DNA from: Vibrio spartinae
Lineage (GTDB): Bacteria; Pseudomonadota; Gammaproteobacteria; Enterobacterales; Vibrionaceae
Reading direction: 5' to 3'
Assembly (NCBI RefSeq): GCF_024347135.1
Contig: NZ_AP024907.1
Location: 3,339,001-3,403,000 of the forward strand
DNA: 64,000 nt
The notes beneath the pieces are model-generated. The model worked only from the letters and a program-made list of their open reading frames with translations, was not told the origin of the DNA and did no database searches. A program made the translations under genes and the position numbers. Of this stretch, positions 17,378 to 24,442 are shown one piece after another (position 1 is the stretch's first letter; the number at the start of each line of letters is the position of its first letter).

Positions 17378-17890
17378 ATGAAAAAATTGCTGCTGATGTT
17401 GGTGACTCTCACATTAACGGGTTGTCTCGGGATGCCCGAAACCGTTCAACCGGTCTCTAATTTTGACGTGCAACATTATTTGGGCAAATGGTATGAAATT
17501 GCCCGTTTAGATCATTCGTTTGAGGAAGGCCTCACCCATGTGACCGCAGACTATACGCCCAGAGATGACGGTGGTATTACGGTGCTGAACCGCGGCTTTT
17601 CCGCTGCCGATAACCAGTGGGAAGAAGCGCAAGGGAAAGCCTATTTTGTCAACAGTGACTCTGAAGGCTATTTAAAAGTCTCGTTCTTTGGCCCTTTTTA
17701 CGGCTCCTACGTGATCTTTGCCCTCGATGACGACTATCGCTATGCCTTTATTTCTGGCCCGGACACCGATTACCTGTGGCTATTGTCTCGCACCCCGACC
17801 GTCGATCAGCAAGTGATCGAGCAGTTTATTCACATGGCGAAAGCTCGCGGTTTTGATACCGATCGTTTGATTTTTGTGGATCAGCAATGA
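17378..17890 (+). CDS. blc: Outer-membrane lipocalin (Blc family)
   Basis: A 170-residue bacterial lipocalin. It starts with a lipoprotein signal (KKLLLMLVTL, lipobox LTGC), giving a lipid-anchored Cys at about residue 16. The lipocalin signature GKWYEIARLDHSFE is followed by typical barrel segments and the ending YLWLLSRTP...A. Blc proteins bind lysophospholipids or fatty acids and help store or move membrane lipids under stress. The ATG at 17378 was chosen because the lipoprotein signal begins there and ACGAGG precedes it; the frame is open 25 codons further upstream. It is followed by the WYL regulator 47 bases downstream. Confidence 0.93.
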   Translation: MKKLLLMLVTLTLTGCLGMPETVQPVSNFDVQHYLGKWYEIARLDHSFEEGLTHVTADYTPRDDGGITVLNRGFSAADNQWEEAQGKAYFVNSDSEGYLKVSFFGPFYGSYVIFALDDDYRYAFISGPDTDYLWLLSRTPTVDQQVIEQFIHMAKARGFDTDRLIFVDQQ

Positions 17891-17937
17891 GCGGCTGCCT
17901 GTGTGAACGATTATCCGCTCAATAGATAGGTTCAAGT

Positions 17938-18645
17938 ATGCGCAAATCAGACCGACTTTTTCAACTGACAAATATGCTCCGTAAACACCAGCCCATAACC
18001 GCCAAACAATTGGCAGAAAAATTACTGGTGTCTGAAAGAACCGTTTATCGCTACATCGATGACTTATCGTTATCAGGTATCCCGATTTATGGGGAATCGG
18101 GTGTCGGATACCGGTTGTCTGAGGGATTCGAACTACCACCATTGCAATTATCACCGGGTGAGTTAGAGGCACTGATCACTGGCGTGAGTTTTATCGCATC
18201 TTTAACAGGAAAGAACCTTGCTGCTTCAGCACAATCTCTGCTGTCAAAAATCGAGGCGGTGCAACCCAGTAAATTGATCCAGACCACAGGTCAGGATCGT
18301 GTGGTGAGAGTTCCTGCCAATCACCGAGATACAAAGGCGTATCAAATCTGGGAGAAAATCCATGTGGCCATCGCAGAAAAACGCTGGCTCAATATCGCCT
18401 ATCACTCACTTTCAGAGGTCATCACAGCGAGAACCATCTTCCCCTTAGGGTTATTTTATTGGGGCGGTAAATGGACGTTAGGCGCTTGGTGTGACATGCG
18501 CGGCGACTATCGCGACTTTAGAATTGACCGCATCGCTCAATTAGAGCGGTGCGATAATGAGCCTTCTCTGCCTGATTTTGTTTCTTTGTCGGCATACATC
18601 GAATTGAAAGATTCACCTGAATTTAAAAATATCAATATTGACTGA
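17938..18645 (+). CDS. WYL-domain transcriptional regulator (YafY type)
   Basis: A 235-residue DeoR-like regulator. Residues 1-65 form an HTH_11 winged helix (QLAEKLLVSERTVYRYIDDL), a linker helix region follows, and residues 135-225 form a WYL domain (WLNIAYHSLSEV...TIFPLGLFYWGGKWTL...FRIDRI). WYL domains sense ligands, sometimes nucleic acids or nucleotides. Regulators of this exact type commonly control the next small gene, here the 106-residue protein. An 8-bp inverted repeat overlaps the stop codon and could be its operator. Its own target and ligand are unknown. Confidence 0.88.
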   Translation: MRKSDRLFQLTNMLRKHQPITAKQLAEKLLVSERTVYRYIDDLSLSGIPIYGESGVGYRLSEGFELPPLQLSPGELEALITGVSFIASLTGKNLAASAQSLLSKIEAVQPSKLIQTTGQDRVVRVPANHRDTKAYQIWEKIHVAIAEKRWLNIAYHSLSEVITARTIFPLGLFYWGGKWTLGAWCDMRGDYRDFRIDRIAQLERCDNEPSLPDFVSLSAYIELKDSPEFKNINID

Positions 18646-18660
18646 CACAATGGTGTCAGT
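18641..18660. promoter_or_regulatory. Inverted repeat overlapping the regulator stop codon
   Basis: ACTGACAC and GTGTCAGT form perfect 8-bp arms around AATG. The repeat covers the TGA of the WYL gene and lies 46 bases before the next start codon. With no following T-run it looks more like an operator than a terminator. Confidence 0.55.
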
Positions 18661-18706
18661 AGCAAAGCCTTAGACTCATAATTCAATTCATCACTAAGGC
18701 ACTAAC

Positions 18707-19027
18707 ATGATAAAGAACAATCACATTGATAACATTGGTGGTATGGAATTTGCGACCTTCAGACTCAAAAAAGGGGTGACAGAAACCACATTAGTCGAAC
18801 TATCGAACAAAGTAGAGCAAGAATTTCTGCGCCAGCAAGATGAACTCGTGCTCCATTTTCTGGTTCGGGGGAAAGATGGGATGTATGCTGATGTCGCGCT
18901 TGCAACATCACAAGAAAAGGCCGAGGCGTATTGCCAGCAGTGGTTAAGTCATCCCGTGGCGCTTGAATACTTGGAACTGATCGATGAAACGTCGGTAGAC
19001 ATGACGTTCTGGACAAGAATTAACTAA
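18707..19027 (+). CDS. Small conserved protein next to the WYL regulator
   Basis: A 106-residue soluble protein that I do not recognise with certainty. It alternates strands and helices (MEFATFRLKKGV, a helix with TTLVELSNKVEQEFLRQQ, ELVLHFLVRGKDG, YADVALATSQEKAEAYCQQWL, then YLELIDE). That pattern resembles a dimeric alpha-beta barrel such as the antibiotic-biosynthesis-monooxygenase fold. No signal peptide or membrane segment is seen. Its position just after the WYL regulator, with an inverted repeat between them, suggests it is the regulated target. Enzyme activity is not claimed. Confidence 0.75.
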   Translation: MIKNNHIDNIGGMEFATFRLKKGVTETTLVELSNKVEQEFLRQQDELVLHFLVRGKDGMYADVALATSQEKAEAYCQQWLSHPVALEYLELIDETSVDMTFWTRIN

Positions 19028-19145
19028 AAGTCCGAACAACAAACACAACCGTGACCGCTTTTTAGCCTCGTGCTTTTAAGCGGTCACCTATACGTTCAAT
19101 GACCGTCAAGTCACGGACATTAATGAAGGAGAACTGGCAGAAAAA

Positions 19146-19646
19146 ATGGAAGTTCAGCTAACCAAAATAAAAAAAGAACAACGAAAAATCCTTGAGAATC
19201 TGTTTTTCTATTACATATACGATATGTCAGAGTATATGAAATGGAACCCCGACCAAGACGGCAAATTCAGCTACAACCCGTCGATGTTTGACCCGTACTG
19301 GGAACAAAAAGATCACGTCCCATACTTTATCGAGGCCGACGGTGAACTGGCAGGGTTTGTTTTGATTCGTCGTTATCCGAGTGATCCATCCCGCTATGAT
19401 GTGGCTCAGTTTTTTGTCCTGCGTAAATTTAAAGGTCAGGGGATCGGTAAACAAGCACTCGCGCAAATCGTCAAGGCTTTTCCCGGTAAGTGGCAAATTC
19501 GCGTACTGCTGGAAAATTCAGGCGCACTAAGTTTTTGGCAGTCCGCGGTCTCTGATATTGTCGGCGGGCGTTACCAGTTATCCCAAGCCAATGACGTTGA
19601 CCTGCTCATGCACTTTATTCATTTTGAGACAGATGATAAGTATTGA
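19146..19646 (+). CDS. GNAT-family N-acetyltransferase
   Basis: A 166-residue acetyltransferase. The GNAT core is visible as AGFVLIRRYP (strand beta 4), VAQFFVLRKFKGQGIGKQALAQIV (the acetyl-CoA pyrophosphate-binding R/Q-x-x-G-x-G/A loop) and WQIRVLLENSGALSFWQSAV (strand and final helix). The substrate cannot be inferred. It is monocistronic within the accessory block, with AAGGAG some distance upstream of the ATG at 19146. No toxin-type Asp or antitoxin partner is adjacent, so a GNAT toxin-antitoxin pair is unlikely. Confidence 0.88.
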   Translation: MEVQLTKIKKEQRKILENLFFYYIYDMSEYMKWNPDQDGKFSYNPSMFDPYWEQKDHVPYFIEADGELAGFVLIRRYPSDPSRYDVAQFFVLRKFKGQGIGKQALAQIVKAFPGKWQIRVLLENSGALSFWQSAVSDIVGGRYQLSQANDVDLLMHFIHFETDDKY

Positions 19647-19759
19647 AAAACTCGAGCTGTTTCTATGAACGCTCATACCTCTTTTAACCTCACTCGATTC
19701 AGGACTTGTCCATCATTTAGGGCAACGTTAAAGTAAGTCACAATCTGATAGTTCATCAT

Positions 19760-20134
19760 ATGGGAGAAAGAGAATTGAGTCGCATTGGATTCATTGTTTA
19801 CTGGCTGGGTTGCATTGTTGTTTTTGCTTATTTATTGAACCATGATTGGCAGCAATTTTATGATTCCTTTTCTTTAATTTGCACATTTGTTCCTGCACTT
19901 TGTGCGTTATTTCTCCGAAAAAATGAGTCTATTGACAAAAAATGCTTAAGATTTATCAAAGTCAATTGGATCAGTGCGGGATTGACAACCGTGTACGGTA
20001 TAATTTTATCAATGAGTTATATTCCTTTTGATCCCGAAGGTTTAGTTGTTGGTTTCAGTGTTGCAATACTACCCATTTTTTATGCATTTTCGGCGACGTT
20101 AGTATTAGCACCATTCATGACAGAGAAGCATTGA
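19760..20134 (+). CDS. Small hypothetical membrane protein
   Basis: A 124-residue protein that I do not recognise. Four hydrophobic segments are visible (about residues 9-25, 35-52, 70-85 and 96-116), separated by a charged loop KNESIDKKCLRF, so it is probably an inner-membrane protein with four helices. There is no signal peptidase site or lipobox. Base composition is more AT-rich than the flanking core genes, as in the nearby island genes. It lies just before the duplicated MNT-HEPN cassette, but the first 13 bases after its stop are outside the duplication. Confidence 0.65.
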   Translation: MGERELSRIGFIVYWLGCIVVFAYLLNHDWQQFYDSFSLICTFVPALCALFLRKNESIDKKCLRFIKVNWISAGLTTVYGIILSMSYIPFDPEGLVVGFSVAILPIFYAFSATLVLAPFMTEKH

Positions 20135-20262
20135 TAGCCCCCACCAAAGCATTAAAAAAGTATGAGTTTTCCTGAATTGTGTCGCAAAGTGACCCTGTGT
20201 ACCTCGCCACTGCTAACAAAATCAATCACGATACCAGTATTAAATAACAGCAAGGTATCATC

Positions 20263-20346
20263 ATGATAAAACTGACAATGTTCAGCAAAAACAACACCGC
20301 TCAACGCAGGAATGGTTTGTTTTACCCACGGCTCATAGTAGGATAG
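20263..20346 (+). CDS. 27-residue leader ORF before MNT-HEPN copy 1
   Basis: A short open frame encoding a basic 27-residue peptide (starts MIKLTMFSKN, ends PRLIVG). AAGG eight bases before its ATG is a plausible ribosome-binding site. Its stop is five bases before the MNT-HEPN start, and GGAT at the leader's end could serve as that gene's ribosome-binding site, so translation may be coupled. The same frame is open in the second copy despite several substitutions. It is unproven that the peptide is made. Confidence 0.4.
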   Translation: MIKLTMFSKNNTAQRRNGLFYPRLIVG

Positions 20347-20351
20347 CCACG

Positions 20352-21230
20352 ATGAAAACAGCACTCGATCACCTCCCTGAGCGGAAGCAACAAGAACTTC
20401 ACACCATCACCACCGTATTGCGCGATACGCTGGATGATTTTCTGCATAACAAAAACGGCAGCAAAGCTGAGTTTCGCATTCTTAAAATTATCTTGTTCGG
20501 CAGCCATGCCAAAGGGACTTGGGTTAGTGATCGGCCCAACGGTTATATCAGTGACTACGACATTCTGGTGATCGTCAACAGAGCGGCATTGGTCGAAGAG
20601 TATGCGGTGTGGCACAGTGCTGAAGAGCAGATCGCGCGTCGGGTCACCTCTGCCCCACTCGGCTTGATCGTCCACACACTTAATGAAGTCCATCAGCAGC
20701 TCCAGCAAGGTCACTACTTCTTTAAAGATATTCGAGAACAGGGCATTGAACTGTTCAGCGCCGATAAACGGGAACTGCCCATTCCGGGGAATTTAAGTGA
20801 AGCAGAGCGAGTTGCAATTGCCAGTAAGCATTTTCAGCACTGGATGAAAAGCGCCCAGTCTTTTTTGATCGATTTCGGTCACTGTACCGATCGTCAGGAT
20901 TTCACAAAAGCGGCTTTTGAACTCCACCAAGCAGCCGAACGCCTGTTCGCCTGCACCCTGTTAGTGTGTACCAACTACCTGCCCAAAACCCACAACCTTG
21001 AAAGCCTGCGCTCAATGTGCGCCCAGCAAGATCCGGTCTTTGCCGATCTATTCCCGATGGACAGCAAATTCCACCGTCGCAGCTTCCAGCGCCTCAAACG
21101 CGCCTACATCGATGCCCGTTATTCCGAGCATTATGAGATCACCGCAGAAGAGCTGAGGTATTTACAAAGTGAAGTGGAGAAATTACGGGAGATGGTAGAG
21201 CGGGTTTGTCGGGGGAGGATAGATGTTTAA
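20352..21230 (+). CDS. Fused nucleotidyltransferase-HEPN protein, copy 1
   Basis: A 292-residue fusion. Residues 40-130 form a minimal polymerase-beta-type nucleotidyltransferase: GSHAKG at 50-55 and the acidic pair SDYDILV (Asp68, Asp70). Residues 155-285 form a helical HEPN domain ending YIDARYSEHYEI and a long helix. In type VII toxin-antitoxin systems separate HepT and MntA proteins carry these two domains and MntA adds AMP to HepT. Here they are one chain, and the canonical RxxxxxxH RNase motif is not clear (ARYSEH has only three residues between Arg and His), so it may not be a toxin. It sits opposite to and downstream of an RHS toxin-immunity module, as does its duplicate. Confidence 0.85.
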   Translation: MKTALDHLPERKQQELHTITTVLRDTLDDFLHNKNGSKAEFRILKIILFGSHAKGTWVSDRPNGYISDYDILVIVNRAALVEEYAVWHSAEEQIARRVTSAPLGLIVHTLNEVHQQLQQGHYFFKDIREQGIELFSADKRELPIPGNLSEAERVAIASKHFQHWMKSAQSFLIDFGHCTDRQDFTKAAFELHQAAERLFACTLLVCTNYLPKTHNLESLRSMCAQQDPVFADLFPMDSKFHRRSFQRLKRAYIDARYSEHYEITAEELRYLQSEVEKLREMVERVCRGRIDV

Positions 21231-21232
21231 TT

Positions 21233-21254
21233 ATATGGAGCGGATGCTCCATAT
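21233..21254. repeat. Hairpin ending MNT-HEPN cassette copy 1
   Basis: ATATGGAGC and GCTCCATAT form perfect 9-bp arms around GGAT, just after the MNT-HEPN stop codon. There is no T-run, so it is not a classical terminator; it marks the end of homology with the second cassette. Beyond it, 21255-21527 is AT-rich and I see no gene in it. Confidence 0.75.
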
Positions 21255-21527
21255 CAGTGATGATTAGATAGAAGTTGTATAGAATAATGAACTGTCACTC
21301 TCAATTCACCATTTAAATAAATTATTAATTTAAGTCAATATCAATAACCGCCGAACTATTGATTAAAATATCATGACTATTTTTTCAGGATCATATGCAT
21401 CATCAACCACGCCCATTATTAAAACTTCATTCTCTGTATAACAATGAATAATTCAGCCGGGAGTTCTCCTCTGATAGGGTAATTTTATCCGGGATACTGG
21501 TGTTTTTATCTTTTTGGGTAACTACCT

Positions 21528-21974
21528 GTGAAATCAACAATTCTTATGAATCAGGAAGAACATTCACGGATGAATGTTCAGGTTTTTCAGCACAGGGAGG
21601 TGCTTAAAAGCCGGTTCCGGCCAGCGATCAAAACAGTCAAAAATTCAAAGCAGTTTTGGTTCCTTTTCCTGCGTGAAAAGGAACTGGAGCGCGTGTACCA
21701 CAAGCCATCTGGATCTGAAAGACCAATTGCGCACCATACGATACCACGCCAGTTGGGATCTTCCGGAAAAACAACATCTGGAGAGCCCCCCCACGGCGAT
21801 ACCAGCACCCCGGATATTCATCTGAAAGGCAAGTGGCTGCGCGAGGCCGGGTTTGAGACCGGCACACCCGTCACCGTCAAGATCGCCGGGGACTGTATTG
21901 TACTCATCCCGGACAGCCCGCAGGAGCAGGCATTGCGCGAGCAACTGGCGCAGTTAAAAGCGGCGCTGAGGTGA
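21528..21974 (+). CDS. SymE-like toxin-family protein with uncertain N-terminus
   Basis: The last 55 residues of this 148-residue frame match the SymE family: PDIHLKGKWLREAGFETGT, then VTVKIAGDCIVLIPDSP, an AbrB-like fold. SymE in E. coli is an SOS-induced protein repressed by an antisense RNA, and SymE-like genes are frequent companions of RHS elements. The first 90 residues do not resemble the family, so the true start may be internal or the N-terminus may be rearranged. It lies between MNT-HEPN copy 1 and the orphan RHS immunity gene, converging on the latter. No clear LexA box was found. Confidence 0.6.
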   Translation: MKSTILMNQEEHSRMNVQVFQHREVLKSRFRPAIKTVKNSKQFWFLFLREKELERVYHKPSGSERPIAHHTIPRQLGSSGKTTSGEPPHGDTSTPDIHLKGKWLREAGFETGTPVTVKIAGDCIVLIPDSPQEQALREQLAQLKAALR

Positions 21975-22082
21975 GTTGAATCAAAGGCCGGGAGAGTTGA
22001 TCCCGGTCGTTGATTTTGAGGATGTATCAAACCTTATCGGATTTATAAAAGGGCGTGACACAGAATTATGAACAGTATCGCT

Positions 22083-22382
22083 CTAACGCTTGGCCTCAAT
22101 AAAGACCTTTCCAACTTTATGTGGTCCTTCGTATATATAAAATGAGTCAAATATTTCAAGTTTGTCTTTTGGAGCATCTTCTGATAGAAATTCAGCTGTT
22201 CCATAGCTGAACACATATTCATCACAGCTTTGGGGAGCTTCAAGATCTAATATGATACTCCAGAGATTAGCACTATCTTCATTATTTGAAAATTTAGCAA
22301 TAGGGAAATAACGTCCAATAGGAGGGGGGCTTTTTCTTCCTCCCTCACTTTTGTTCATCCACATAACTTTTACTTTAATCAT
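22083..22382 (-). CDS. Probable immunity protein for the orphan RHS tip
   Basis: A 99-residue acidic, beta-rich protein that I do not recognise by family. It begins 10 bases after the orphan RHS tip gene on the same strand, the standard position of an RHS immunity gene. It has no signal peptide or membrane helix, so it would act in the cytosol against a cytosolic toxin. The sequence (IKVKVMWMNKSEGG start, GKVFIEAKR end) suggests a small barrel. Immunity function is inferred from position only. Confidence 0.65.
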   Translation of the reverse strand: MIKVKVMWMNKSEGGRKSPPPIGRYFPIAKFSNNEDSANLWSIILDLEAPQSCDEYVFSYGTAEFLSEDAPKDKLEIFDSFYIYEGPHKVGKVFIEAKR

Positions 22383-22392
22383 ATCTCTCTAC

Positions 22393-24174
22393 CTATTTAC
22401 AGGCTTTAGATTTTGCTTTGATTTCTCTACTCCATTTAACCTTTACTTTTGGTTCATTAAGAGCGTTAACAGCGTTGAGGTCTTCAAGTTCCGCATATCT
22501 TGCTGAACCAATATTATCCAACTTTTCTACTCTATAAAAATTATCTGCAATTTCATCAGGAACATCTACTTGAACAACTCTGAATGTATCGCCTCCATGT
22601 CCCATTCTATGCCCCCACGCCACAGCATCATTATAAGATTCAGCAAACCATTTACCTTCCATTGAACCATTGCCATACGCCCAGGTTTGATTTTTTATTA
22701 AACTGTTGTACTCATCAATATTCATTCCTCTATACAGGAGCACTAAACCGTATGGATCACTATACATTACCGGATTATCCACATACCCCTGTGGCCTAAT
22801 TCCCCCCGCCATCCCTATGGGGTCGGGGCTGAGGTATTGCCCGCTATCTGCATCGTAGTAACGATTGAGGTTGTAGTAAAGCCCGGATTCCCGATCTTCG
22901 ATCTGCCCCTGATAACGCAGGTCGCAGCTCAGGGCTTCGTTGGCCGCATCTTCCAGATAACCCCGTTGAATTTTGAGATTGAACTGTTGCTGTTGGTATT
23001 TACCCCATAGTGCTTGTTCGCCACGCCATTCAATGTCGCCGATTTCGGTGACAAGCTCTTGCGGCGTCCCTGCATGATCGGTGACGATATAGTGCAGGTC
23101 TTGGCGGTTGCTGTTGTGACGGGTGGTCACCTGCGCCATCGGGCGGAAAGTCCCCGGCTCATACAGATATTCGGTGCTAGTCAGCGCCGTGCCGTCGGCG
23201 GTGATTTGGCTCTGCTGTACCAGCGTGCTGCCGTCCCACAGATAATGGGTCTGCTGCTGAGTTTGCAGGCACTCTTTGGCGATGCGTCGCCCGAACGGGT
23301 CATAGCGGTAACGGTAACGTCGCCCGTCCGGCAGCTCAATATGAGTCAGGCGGTCTTCGTCATTCCAGATCAATGTCGTGCTTTGCGGCCGGAAGCCGTC
23401 TTTCGATTCGCTTTTCTCTATTACCCGGCCGCATTCATCGTAACGATATTGAAAGCGGCCAACTTCAGTCACCCGACCTGCTTTATCATAGTCACGCTGC
23501 TGGCGCTTCATCCGTTCATCGGCCAGCGACACCACATTGCCACCGTATTCACTGCCGAAACCTTCTTCATTGAGATTCAGCTCGCTGTCATATCCGAACA
23601 GGTGGACGAACCCGGCTTTGGTCTCCCACGATTTACGCTGGCGTACTGCGGTAATCTGACTGTTGGGGTTGAGGGTGAATTCGGCACTGCCGCGATGACT
23701 ATCCTCAATCCCCGTTAATCGATCTAAGGCATCATAGCGATACCGGCGCAGCGATTGATTGCCGAGTTGCTGCCCGAGCAATAATCCGGTCGCACTCCAC
23801 TCATGTTGCAGATTAAATCCGGTATCCGTCTGGCGGGATTGCTCCTCGCCGCCCGGCAGATAAGCAAACTTCAGCGGATTGTGGTGACCGACTTGCAACT
23901 CAGATAATCGTTGCTGCTGCCATTGATAGCTGCGCTCAGTCTGTGTGCCGCTAAACTGGATGCGTCGCCCGGCTGCATCGTACTGGTGGGTCAGTTCAGT
24001 GCCGTTGATATTTTCATTCAATAATTGCCCTGCCGGGCTGTAGGTGAGTGCAATCCACGCATCACCGTTTTCTGCGTAGGTCAGCCGTGAAGCCGCATCA
24101 TATTCATACCAGCTTTTCCCGGTCGCATTGTCCTGATTATCGAAGCTTTCACTCTGGAGCAGCCGGCCGCACAC
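22393..24174 (-). CDS. Displaced orphan RHS tip with ART-like toxin domain
   Basis: A 593-residue fragment of an RHS protein: YD-repeat core (to about residue 460), the core-end motif RPQGYVDNPV and DPYGL cleavage region, then a unique toxin tip of about 120 residues. The tip opens LLYRGMNIDEYN, with GKWFAESYNDAVAWG and YAELEDLNAV, an R-F/S-E-like spacing that suggests an ADP-ribosyltransferase fold. The core is collinear with the intact RHS gene, and homology breaks at 24218. In frame a TAG lies just upstream and only a GTG is available as start, so it lacks VgrG/PAAR-docking parts and is probably silent unless recombined onto the intact gene. Confidence 0.8.
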   Translation of the reverse strand: MCGRLLQSESFDNQDNATGKSWYEYDAASRLTYAENGDAWIALTYSPAGQLLNENINGTELTHQYDAAGRRIQFSGTQTERSYQWQQQRLSELQVGHHNPLKFAYLPGGEEQSRQTDTGFNLQHEWSATGLLLGQQLGNQSLRRYRYDALDRLTGIEDSHRGSAEFTLNPNSQITAVRQRKSWETKAGFVHLFGYDSELNLNEEGFGSEYGGNVVSLADERMKRQQRDYDKAGRVTEVGRFQYRYDECGRVIEKSESKDGFRPQSTTLIWNDEDRLTHIELPDGRRYRYRYDPFGRRIAKECLQTQQQTHYLWDGSTLVQQSQITADGTALTSTEYLYEPGTFRPMAQVTTRHNSNRQDLHYIVTDHAGTPQELVTEIGDIEWRGEQALWGKYQQQQFNLKIQRGYLEDAANEALSCDLRYQGQIEDRESGLYYNLNRYYDADSGQYLSPDPIGMAGGIRPQGYVDNPVMYSDPYGLVLLYRGMNIDEYNSLIKNQTWAYGNGSMEGKWFAESYNDAVAWGHRMGHGGDTFRVVQVDVPDEIADNFYRVEKLDNIGSARYAELEDLNAVNALNEPKVKVKWSREIKAKSKACK

Positions 24175-24218
24175 ATCGTACTGATAGCGGAAAGTGTGAC
24201 CGTCCGGTTTGCTGCGCT
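22769..24218. repeat. RHS core direct repeat, copy 1
   Basis: These 1450 bases match 26430-27879 at a constant offset of 3661 with no net insertion or deletion. They encode the C-terminal half of the RHS YD-repeat core. Such shared cores are the substrate for tip exchange by homologous recombination. Confidence 0.9.
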
Positions 24219-24353
24219 AGTTCGATATATTCATCACAAGCATTAGAAAAGTATGAGTTTTCCCGAATTGTGTCGCAAAGTGACCCTGTGTACCTCGCCA
24301 CTACCAACAAAATCGCTCACGATACCAACATTGAATCACAGCAAGGTATCATT

Positions 24354-24437
24354 ATGATAAAACTGACAATGTTCAGCAGAAACAACACCGCTCGACGCGA
24401 GAATGGTTTGTTTTGCCCACGGCTCATAGTAGGATAA
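24354..24437 (+). CDS. 27-residue leader ORF before MNT-HEPN copy 2
   Basis: The counterpart of the leader in copy 1 (starts MIKLTMFSRN, ends PRLIVG). The frame and stop position are kept although the stop is TAA instead of TAG and four residues differ. In this copy the frame also runs open far upstream because the stops seen in copy 1 are absent, which may be chance. Expression is not shown. Confidence 0.4.
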   Translation: MIKLTMFSRNNTARRENGLFCPRLIVG

Positions 24438-24442
24438 CTGCG

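Larger units (their letters stand above)
20147..21254. repeat. Copy 1 of a 1.1-kb MNT-HEPN cassette
   Basis: This segment is near-identical to 24238-25350. Both copies begin at AAGCATTA and end with a hairpin after the MNT-HEPN stop codon. Within the copies only one block (about 20812-20938 here) is strongly diverged. The flanks are unrelated: a hypothetical membrane gene on the left here, and an orphan RHS tip on the left of the other copy. Confidence 0.9.

Noticed and set aside
19146..19646. GNAT toxin of a toxin-antitoxin pair
   Set aside because: There is no adjacent small ribbon-helix-helix antitoxin gene.
20160..20262. A longer protein joined to the 27-codon leader in cassette copy 2
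   Set aside because: The frame is open in copy 2, but copy 1 has a TGA and a TAA in it, so the extension is not conserved.
20352..21230. Classical type VII HepT-MntA toxin-antitoxin pair
   Set aside because: Only one gene is present, the two domains are fused, and the typical HEPN RNase motif with four to six residues between Arg and His is not seen; the known system is not a direct match.
21440..21465. LexA (SOS) box before the SymE-like gene
   Set aside because: CTGTATAACAATGAATAATTCAG has CTG and CAG ends, but the distance between them is far too long for the CTG-N10-CAG consensus.
23014..23718. 234-codon plus-strand open frame inside the orphan RHS core
   Set aside because: It is antisense to a well-supported RHS core and recurs in pieces opposite the intact RHS gene; long antisense frames are common in GC-richer YD-repeat DNA.
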